From the NCBI GenBank assembly GCA_003243255.1, contig QFQM01000274.1, forward strand, positions 1 to 5,446: a DNA stretch of 5,446 nucleotides, in the 5' to 3' direction. The notes under the pieces were generated by a model that saw only the letters and a list, made by a program, of their open reading frames with translations, was not told the origin of the DNA and made no database searches. A program made the translations under genes and the position numbers. Shown piece after piece: positions 1 through 5,446 of the stretch (positions within the stretch are counted from its first letter, which is position 1; every line of letters begins with the position of its first letter). This stretch comes from Flavobacterium psychrophilum (lineage in GTDB: Bacteria > Bacteroidota > Bacteroidia > Flavobacteriales > Flavobacteriaceae).

Positions 1-17
1 TAACTGTTATCTTCATT

Positions 18-629
18 TTATATAAAAGGTCTTTTAATTGCAAAAATCTCTCCCAGTTTAGCATAGTTATATCCTGCTAAACGAGCTATAGGGCGATAAG
101 TTTCCATATTTATCTTGTAATCAGGCAGCAATACCGATTCATCAACATGGAACATAACAATGCGTCCAATCATTATTGTAGCGCCTCCGTCTTTATGATC
201 TTCAAGGCTGTAATGATGTACCAGTTCACATTCAAATGAAATCGGACTTTCTTTTACCCTTGGTGGACTTATAAGATCAGACGCGATAGGGGTAAGTCCG
301 GAATATTCAAACTCGTTACCTTCAGGAGGTAAGTTGATTGAAGAAGCATTCATGGCTTCAACCAATTCCTCGGTAGCCATATTAACTACAAACTGTTTTG
401 TTTCGAGTACGTTATTGAGAGTGTCTTTATTGGTATTTCCACTGCGAACAGTAGAGAACATAACGTGTGGCGGATCTTCGCCTACAGCATTAAAAAAAGA
501 AAAAGGAGCAAGGTTAAGTATCCCGTCTTTACTGATAGTGGATATCCATCCTATAGGTCGTGGGATTACTGATCCTGTAAGGATTTTATATACATCTTTT
601 TGGCTGGTTTGCGCCGGGTCTATTTTCAT
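18..629 (-). CDS. Flavin reductase-like FMN-binding protein (DIM6/NTAB family)
   Basis: Complete 203-residue protein of the flavin reductase-like split-barrel family (DIM6/NTAB, COG1853), whose members bind FMN and usually act as cytoplasmic NAD(P)H:flavin oxidoreductases. Visible family features are the N-terminal flavin-binding stretch at residues 19-46 (GSVIPRPIGWIS, then NLAPFSFFNAV), PPHVMFS at 53-59, KDTLNNV at 68-74 followed by FVVNM, and SPISFECEL at 128-136 on the barrel core. The C-terminal signature is RLAGYNYAKLGEIF at 183-196. There is no signal peptide or membrane segment. The start is fixed: an in-frame TAG lies at 633-635, two codons upstream, and no other ATG is possible. No Shine-Dalgarno sequence is seen, as is usual in Bacteroidota. 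The gene is transcribed away from the ligase gene and stands alone within the window. Family assignment is firm; the physiological substrate (free flavin, a partner oxygenase, or another electron acceptor) cannot be told from sequence. Confidence 0.92.
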   Translation of the reverse strand: MKIDPAQTSQKDVYKILTGSVIPRPIGWISTISKDGILNLAPFSFFNAVGEDPPHVMFSTVRSGNTNKDTLNNVLETKQFVVNMATEELVEAMNASSINLPPEGNEFEYSGLTPIASDLISPPRVKESPISFECELVHHYSLEDHKDGGATIMIGRIVMFHVDESVLLPDYKINMETYRPIARLAGYNYAKLGEIFAIKRPFI

Positions 630-977
630 ATTCTAAAAAAATGAATAGTGCAAATAAAAGAAAATTAGCGGTCAGATTTTAAATATTTTTGTTACAAAAC
701 AACATCTTTCTAATTATTTTTAAATTAATAATGATTGATAATCTGATTTTCAGTTATGTTTACAATAATATGGAAAATTAATAATTTGCATCAAAAGAAT
801 TTATATGATGCGATATTACATCAAAAACATTAAAATATTTTATTTAGTAATAATTATGGATATAGCAGTATTATAGTCTTTTTACTGTCATATTATTTGA
901 AATTATAAAATTGAATGTTAGGGTTTAATATCTCTAAATCTATCTATATTTGTTAAAGCTAAATTCAAAATAATTTT
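630..977. other. Divergent intergenic region, AT-rich, non-coding
   Basis: These 348 bases separate two divergently transcribed genes and are strongly AT-rich with no credible ORF. They must hold the promoters of both. For the rightward gene a good -7 element is seen at 945-952. For the leftward gene no exact TAnnTTTG is present on the minus strand; the closest is TTTATTTG (plus-strand 651-658), 22 bases upstream of the start and with one mismatch. A small repeat cluster lies at 788-826: CATCAAAA occurs twice, 30 bases apart, with GATGC between the copies. I see no tRNA, riboswitch or terminator hairpin. Confidence 0.7.
945..952 (+). promoter_or_regulatory. Putative Bacteroidota -7 promoter element for the ligase-TPR gene
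   Basis: TATATTTG matches the Bacteroidota/Flavobacterium -7 consensus TAnnTTTG exactly and ends 25 bases before the ATG at 978, which would give a short leader. No TTG -33 element is found at the expected 17-23 base spacing; TTTA at 924-927 is the nearest T-rich match. The match is 6 fixed positions in AT-rich DNA, so chance is possible; its closeness to the start is the main support. Confidence 0.4.
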
Positions 978-3272
978 ATGTCACTTACTGAGAAAAAAGC
1001 CCCGTTTATTTCAGATTTCGCAGTTCTATTTTTTATAGGATCGATTTTAGTGATCGATTTTTTACCCTATTTTCAAACTATTGAGATTATACATCCGCAG
1101 TTTTTGTATCTCGCTGTCATAAATATAGTTATGGGGTTTTATTTTTATTTTGGCCCTAAAGATATTGTTAGCAATAACTTTTTGATTTTACGGAAAAACA
1201 AATTAGCGCTGGCTTACCTTCTTTTTGTAGTATTGAGTGGCCTGTCATTCATTACAGCTATAAACGTTTCGTTAGTGATTGCCAATTTTACAGAGATATT
1301 GATAGTATTTCTGTTGTTTGTAAACCTGAGCATTTTACTGAAAGATAAACTGCATCTTTTTTACAAAATAACATTCATAATATGTATCAGCACATTTCTG
1401 CAATCGTTTCTGGAACTGTATGACGTTGCTATCGCTGCGAATAAATCTTCAGTTATCGAAGCCCTGGGTCAATTAAAGTGGAAAACGGGGAATATTAACA
1501 TACTTGCAGCAAGCTTAAGCATCAAAATTCCATTCCTGCTTTTAGGAATTACTCACTATTCGGGTAATAAGAAGTGGTTTGTAATGATAACACTTTTTTT
1601 AGCTACGACTACTATATTTTTAACAGGTGCCAGATCGGGACTTATAAACCTTTTTATAGTATTTGTCGTTTATGTTTTTTATCATCTAAAAACATTATCA
1701 TTTAAAAAAGAAGCTTTTATAAAAGTATCAGCATTACTGATTCCGCTAATCATTTCAATACTTGTCTCTAATTTAGTTCTTAAAAACACCAATAATATCG
1801 ATCAACGCTATAGTTCTGTTGAAGGAAGGATGGAACAACTTAGTACTAGTGATTCTTCAATTAAAAGGAGACTTGTGATGTGGGATATTGCTCTTGATTT
1901 ATGTAAAAAAAATCCTGTTTTGGGTATTGGTTTGGGTAATTATCGCGTTGAATCAATTGCTTATGAAAAAACTACATCTGAAGATAATACCATTGCTTTA
2001 CATGCTCACAATGATTTTTTAGAAATCCTTTCTGAAACAGGTGTAGTTAATGGTCTTATTTATTTTTCTCTTTTTGTTTCGATTTTTTTCATTAACCTGA
2101 TAAGGGTAATAAAATCTAAAGATGAAAATGCTAGAACAATTGCTTTAATTACTTTACTGCTGGTTATGGTCTATGGAATAGATTCTATGTTTAATTTTCC
2201 TATGTACAGGCCTACAATGCAGATATTTTTAAGTTTACTGTTTGCATTGACTATAGTAAACAAAGTTTTTGAAATCAATGTACAGTCAATTAAAAATGTG
2301 TTTTCGCCCTCATCTATAATCATTGCTCTTTCAGTAGTGACCTGCGTAGCCTCTTATACACTTTTTAAAGCCTCTAATCTCGAATTCCTTATCAAAACAG
2401 ATGACATTAATTCTAAATCGAGCGGCTTTTTAAACGGAGATGAAGTAATAAGGCGTTTACCTTTATTTCCGAATGTTTTTGGCTCTTCTGAGTCCTACTT
2501 CGAATATGCCGGAATTTACTATCTGAGAGAAAAAAGATATGATGATGCGATTAAATATTTAAATAAAGCTGATAAGATTAATCCTTACACAGGCAGGGTA
2601 GATTTTTACAAACACGTGATTTATGAGCAAACAGGTAATATTGACAGTGCATACAAATACGTGAAAAAAGCTTTTTACTGGAGGCCAAGAAATGCCAGCT
2701 TTTATAATAAATCAATAAGTGTTGCTGCACAAAAGAAAGATACTCTTGAAATTCTTAAGGAACATAAATTGTTTTCAAAATACACTAATTCGCCTGCTGA
2801 ATGGAAGCATACCGCGACAATATTGCAGAATTTAGGGTATAATCGAAAAAACCTGATGACTTTTATAAATGAAGGCGAGAAAAAAATACCTAATGATACG
2901 GTTCTGAAACGTCAGAAAATTGATTTTATGGTTACAGATTATATAATCGAAGGCCAAAATTTTGCAAATGCCGGTAAGCCGCAACAATCATTGCAGTCAT
3001 ATGAAAAGGCTTTGAAAATCGATCCGGGAAATATATATGCCCTTCAGAATATTGGTTTCCATTATTTTAATACGGGACAAAATACTAAAGCCATAGATTA
3101 TTTTAAGAGTGCATTAAAAAAACCAGGGCTGAATGATGGCCATACAGAATATTATATTGCCCTGAGCTATTTGAAAATAAACGATTTAAATAAAGCTTGC
3201 GAGTATTTTAAATTATCGAAAGAGAAAAATTACCCACAAGCTACTAATGATATCGACAAAATTTGCAGATAG
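978..3272 (+). CDS. O-antigen ligase-like (Wzy/WaaL family) membrane protein with C-terminal TPR domain
   Basis: A 764-residue polytopic protein. About 13 membrane segments can be read: near 11-30, 39-59, 75-95, 99-121, 126-146, 171-193, 199-216, 220-236, 248-268, 355-377, 386-403, 409-428 and 444-464. Lys/Arg-rich loops (e.g. 237-247, 375-386) fit an N-in topology, which puts the 269-354 loop and the C-terminus in the periplasm. Wzy_C/WaaL family marks are GNINILAAS (171-179), TGARSG (216-221, Arg219), Arg297/298 ahead of W302, NPVLGIGLGNYR (312-323), and HAHNDFLEILSETG (342-355), whose His344 is the likely catalytic-type histidine of the loop. The C-terminus carries TPRs near 505-538, 539-572, 652-685, 686-719 and 721-754, with a degenerate stretch between. 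The family transfers or polymerises undecaprenyl-diphosphate-linked glycans at the periplasmic face. The acceptor (lipid A core, protein, or the glycan itself) is not decidable here. An in-frame TAA at 960-962 and no nearer ATG support the start. No glycan genes are adjacent. Confidence 0.88.
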   Translation: MSLTEKKAPFISDFAVLFFIGSILVIDFLPYFQTIEIIHPQFLYLAVINIVMGFYFYFGPKDIVSNNFLILRKNKLALAYLLFVVLSGLSFITAINVSLVIANFTEILIVFLLFVNLSILLKDKLHLFYKITFIICISTFLQSFLELYDVAIAANKSSVIEALGQLKWKTGNINILAASLSIKIPFLLLGITHYSGNKKWFVMITLFLATTTIFLTGARSGLINLFIVFVVYVFYHLKTLSFKKEAFIKVSALLIPLIISILVSNLVLKNTNNIDQRYSSVEGRMEQLSTSDSSIKRRLVMWDIALDLCKKNPVLGIGLGNYRVESIAYEKTTSEDNTIALHAHNDFLEILSETGVVNGLIYFSLFVSIFFINLIRVIKSKDENARTIALITLLLVMVYGIDSMFNFPMYRPTMQIFLSLLFALTIVNKVFEINVQSIKNVFSPSSIIIALSVVTCVASYTLFKASNLEFLIKTDDINSKSSGFLNGDEVIRRLPLFPNVFGSSESYFEYAGIYYLREKRYDDAIKYLNKADKINPYTGRVDFYKHVIYEQTGNIDSAYKYVKKAFYWRPRNASFYNKSISVAAQKKDTLEILKEHKLFSKYTNSPAEWKHTATILQNLGYNRKNLMTFINEGEKKIPNDTVLKRQKIDFMVTDYIIEGQNFANAGKPQQSLQSYEKALKIDPGNIYALQNIGFHYFNTGQNTKAIDYFKSALKKPGLNDGHTEYYIALSYLKINDLNKACEYFKLSKEKNYPQATNDIDKICR

Positions 3273-3338
3273 GCATTTTTAATTAATGGCAGATGTATAT
3301 TTTCTATTGAATTTTTTAAAGAATAATTTTAGGATATG

Positions 3339-3346
3339 TATATTTA
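3339..3346 (+). promoter_or_regulatory. acs: Weak promoter-like -7 motif upstream of acs
   Basis: TATATTTA differs from TAnnTTTG only at its last base and ends 39 bases before the acs ATG. The nearest upstream TTG (3307-3309) is 29 bases away, outside the usual 17-23 spacing. The 113-base gap after the ligase gene has no terminator hairpin, so read-through from upstream is also possible. Treat as a candidate only. Confidence 0.25.
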
Positions 3347-3385
3347 CTAAACATAGATCTTTCCAATTTAAACATTTATAATATA

Positions 3386-5293
3386 ATGAGCTATTATCAG
3401 ATAAAGAGCTTAGAACAGTATTTCAAGCATTATAATAAATCTATACGCGAACCAAGAAAGTTTTGGGACAAGATAGCCGATGAAAATTTTACATGGTACC
3501 AAAAGTGGGATAAAGTTGTAGAATTTGATATGCAGGAGGCCGATGTAAAATGGTTTGTTAATGCAAAAGTTAATATTACGAAAAACTGTATTGACAGGCA
3601 TTTAGCAAAAAGGGGAGGAAAGACAGCTATAATTTTTGAACCCAATAATCCAAATGAAGAAGCAACGCATATTACTTATAATGAGTTATATGATCGTGTT
3701 TCGAGGATGGCAAATGTATTACGCGAGCAGGGAATAAAAAAAGGCGACAGAGTTTGCATTTATCTCCCTATGATTCCTGAACTTGCAATATCAGTTCTTG
3801 CCTGTGCAAGGATTGGTGCCGTGCATTCGGTAGTGTTTGCCGGATTTTCTGCTTCAGCTGTTACCAACAGAATTAATGATTCAGCTTGTAAAATGGTAAT
3901 CACATCAGACGGTGGCTATCGCGGAAGCAAAACGATTGAACTTAAAAGTATCGTTGACGAAGCTCTTCAAAAATGTCCTTGTGTAGAACAGGTTTTGGTT
4001 GTAAAGCGAACTAACTCTGCTATTACTATGCAGGAAGGCCGAGATAAATGGCTTCAGCCGTTATTAGATCAGGCTATTCCAAATAATGTAGCTGAAATAA
4101 TGGATGCAGAAGATCCATTATTCATACTTTATACTTCGGGGTCAACCGGTAAACCTAAAGGTATGTTGCATACTACTGCCGGTTACATGGTTCATACAGC
4201 CTACACATTTAAAAATATTTTTGCTTACGAAGAAAACGATGTGTACTGGTGTACAGCTGATATTGGCTGGATTACGGGACACTCTTATATATTATATGGT
4301 CCGTTATTAAATGGTGCTACAACAGTAATTTTTGAAGGAATACCATCATATCCTGATTTCGGCCGCTTTTGGGAAGTGATTGATAAACATAAAGTTACTC
4401 AGTTTTATACTGCACCAACAGCTATACGTTCTTTAGCTAAAGAAAATTGGGAGTGGGTAAATAAACATGATTTAAGTACTCTAAAAGTTATTGGATCTGT
4501 TGGAGAGCCTATAAATGAGGAAGCCTGGCACTGGTATAATGACCATGTTGGTAAAAAGAAATCTCCAATTGTCGATACCTGGTGGCAAACTGAAACGGGA
4601 AGTATCATGATATCTCCAATTCCGTTTGTTACTCCTACAAAACCTACATATGCTACCTTACCATTGCCGGGTATTCAGCCGGTGCTTATGGATGAGCTTA
4701 GAAATGAGATCGAAGGCAATCAGGTTGTAGGTAGTTTATGTATCAAGTTTCCATGGCCCGGAATGGCAAGAACAATATGGGGCGATCACCAGCGTTTTAA
4801 AGAAACTTATTTCTCAACTTTCCCGGGTAAATATTTCACCGGAGATGGGGCTTTAAGAGATGAAGTAGGTTACTACAGAATAACCGGCAGGGTAGATGAT
4901 GTAGTAATTGTTTCCGGACATAATCTGGGTACAGCGCCAATTGAAGATGCGATCAATGAGCATCCTGCTGTGGCTGAGTCTGCAATTGTAGGTTTCCCTC
5001 ATGATGTAAAAGGGAATGCTCTTTATGGCTTTATTATTCTGAAAGAATCAGGTGCAGGCCGTGACAGGGAAAATCTTAGCAAGGAGATTAATGAACATAT
5101 ATCAAGCCACATTGGTCCAATTGCAAAACTTGACAAAATACAATTTGTTTCAGGTTTGCCAAAGACCCGTTCTGGAAAAATCATGAGAAGAATTCTCAGA
5201 AAAATAGCTGAAGGTGATTTTTCTAATTTTGGGGATATATCGACTTTGCTTAATCCTGAAATCGTTGATGAAATTAAACAGGGGAAATTATAA
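3386..5293 (+). CDS. acs: Acetyl-CoA synthetase (AMP-forming acetate--CoA ligase)
   Basis: A 635-residue cytoplasmic enzyme that activates acetate with ATP to acetyl-AMP and then forms acetyl-CoA (EC 6.2.1.1), feeding acetate into central metabolism. Order of parts: N-terminal Acs domain at about 10-65, the AMP-binding domain with phosphate loop YTSGSTGKPKG (249-259), ADIGWITGHS (291-300), GSVGEP (370-375), DTWWQTETG (397-405), YFTGDG (483-488), the hinge GRVDD (501-505), and the C-terminal domain ending in PKTRSGKIMRRILRK (592-606). Lys598 is the catalytic, acetylation-regulated lysine. Acyl-pocket residues I296, T297, V372 and W400 correspond to Salmonella Acs V310, T311, V386 and W414; the retained Trp favours acetate or propionate. 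Length is slightly under the usual ~650. Three positions that are Arg in the Salmonella enzyme differ: K182, N513 and S573. The start ATG has no Shine-Dalgarno and no in-frame upstream ATG nearby. Followed at once by a strong terminator, so it ends a transcription unit. Confidence 0.97.
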   Translation: MSYYQIKSLEQYFKHYNKSIREPRKFWDKIADENFTWYQKWDKVVEFDMQEADVKWFVNAKVNITKNCIDRHLAKRGGKTAIIFEPNNPNEEATHITYNELYDRVSRMANVLREQGIKKGDRVCIYLPMIPELAISVLACARIGAVHSVVFAGFSASAVTNRINDSACKMVITSDGGYRGSKTIELKSIVDEALQKCPCVEQVLVVKRTNSAITMQEGRDKWLQPLLDQAIPNNVAEIMDAEDPLFILYTSGSTGKPKGMLHTTAGYMVHTAYTFKNIFAYEENDVYWCTADIGWITGHSYILYGPLLNGATTVIFEGIPSYPDFGRFWEVIDKHKVTQFYTAPTAIRSLAKENWEWVNKHDLSTLKVIGSVGEPINEEAWHWYNDHVGKKKSPIVDTWWQTETGSIMISPIPFVTPTKPTYATLPLPGIQPVLMDELRNEIEGNQVVGSLCIKFPWPGMARTIWGDHQRFKETYFSTFPGKYFTGDGALRDEVGYYRITGRVDDVVIVSGHNLGTAPIEDAINEHPAVAESAIVGFPHDVKGNALYGFIILKESGAGRDRENLSKEINEHISSHIGPIAKLDKIQFVSGLPKTRSGKIMRRILRKIAEGDFSNFGDISTLLNPEIVDEIKQGKL

Positions 5294-5297
5294 TAAT

Positions 5298-5324
5298 AGG
5301 CAGCCGAAAGGCTGCTTTTTTATT
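5298..5324 (+). terminator. Intrinsic terminator after acs
   Basis: GCAGCC (5300-5305), a GAAA tetraloop (5306-5309) and GGCTGC (5310-5315) form a perfect six-pair GC-rich stem, extendable outward by a G-T and an A-T pair, followed by six T residues (5316-5321). It begins just beyond the stop codons of acs. The opposite strand lacks a good T-tract after the hairpin, so it should act only rightward. Confidence 0.92.
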
Positions 5325-5365
5325 GTCAGAAAAGTTGTAGATTGCTTGTAACTATTAGAATAACT

Positions 5366-5446
5366 ATGAAAACTTTTTTTAAAGAAATTCTGGACTACAC
5401 TCATATATTCAATAATAAAGTTATTGAAGAATTGCAGTCAAACCCA
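5366..5446 (+). CDS. 5' end of a probable DinB-like protein (runs off the window)
   Basis: An open frame starts at ATG 5366 and continues to the window edge, giving 27 residues: MKTFFKEILDY, THIFNNKVIEE, LQSNP. The amphipathic helical start, with aromatic and Asn residues spaced as in YTHIFNNKVI, resembles the first helix of Bacteroidota DinB/YfiT-like four-helix-bundle proteins, putative metal-binding enzymes often annotated as damage-inducible. The metal-binding histidines of that family would lie outside the window, so this is recognition from a short N-terminus only. It follows the acs terminator by about 45 bases and so should have its own promoter; none is clear (TTG at 5323-5325 and a poor TAGATTGC at 5338-5345). 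The reading frame and start are more certain than the family. Confidence 0.55.
   Translation, partial: MKTFFKEILDYTHIFNNKVIEELQSNP

Noticed and set aside
334..636. 100-codon open frame on the plus strand opposite the flavin reductase-like gene
   Set aside because: It lies wholly antisense to a well-supported family member, has no recognisable domain, and its translation is a typical low-complexity shadow.
651..658. TTTATTTG on the minus strand as a promoter of the flavin reductase-like gene
   Set aside because: It has one mismatch at the conserved A and no -33 partner; too weak to annotate as a site.
684..691. TATTTTTG, an exact TAnnTTTG match on the plus strand
   Set aside because: It is nearly 290 bases before the only rightward gene and has no TTG at -33 spacing. 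Such motifs arise by chance in AT-rich DNA, and the match at 945-952 is much better placed.
710..732. AT-rich inverted repeat (ATTAT / ATAAT) in the intergenic region
   Set aside because: Five A/T pairs are expected by chance in this composition, with no associated motif.
3273..3300. Possible terminator after the ligase-TPR gene (CATT / AATG around an AT-rich loop)
   Set aside because: Only four base pairs, AT-rich, and no following T-tract of use; it would not form a stable hairpin.
3410..3645. Two overlapping minus-strand open frames inside the 5' part of acs
   Set aside because: Both are antisense shadows of a strongly conserved gene, with no family resemblance.
4104..4310. Short plus-strand open frame in another frame within acs
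   Set aside because: It overlaps the conserved phosphate-loop region of acs, and its translation resembles no protein family.
4405..4608. 67-codon minus-strand open frame within acs
   Set aside because: It is antisense to the conserved DTWWQTETG region; the long frame follows from constrained codons on the other strand.

Overview
The window looks like chromosome of a low-GC Bacteroidota bacterium, most likely a Flavobacteriaceae member close to Flavobacterium. The base composition is AT-rich. Starts lack Shine-Dalgarno sequences and sit in A/T-rich leaders. A Bacteroidota-type -7 element (TAnnTTTG) lies ahead of one gene. The acetyl-CoA synthetase also reads like a flavobacterial one. The lineage call is by eye and from memory of the families.

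Layout: (1) 18-629, minus strand, a complete flavin reductase-like (DIM6/NTAB family) FMN protein. (2) 630-977, a 348-base AT-rich divergent intergenic region with a plausible -7 promoter element and a small repeat cluster. (3) 978-3272, plus strand, a 764-residue polytopic membrane protein with a Wzy/WaaL-type O-antigen ligase core followed by a TPR domain, predicted to be periplasmic. (4) 3273-3385, a 113-base spacer with only a weak promoter-like motif and no terminator. (5) 3386-5293, plus strand, a complete AMP-forming acetyl-CoA synthetase (acs). It ends in three consecutive in-frame stop codons and a strong intrinsic terminator. (6) 5366 to the window end, the first 27 codons of another plus-strand gene, probably DinB-like.

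The genes do not form an obvious pathway. Acs activates acetate for central metabolism, the flavin reductase-like protein is a generic FMN oxidoreductase, and the ligase-TPR protein belongs to glycan transfer at the periplasmic face of the inner membrane. No glycosyltransferase, flippase or sugar-nucleotide gene is visible beside the ligase, so it appears to be an orphan rather than part of a polysaccharide locus.

I saw no RNA genes, CRISPR arrays, insertion sequences or phage genes, and no clear evidence of an undescribed multi-gene system. The items most worth following are the acceptor of the ligase-TPR protein and the replaced CoA/ATP-contact residues in Acs.
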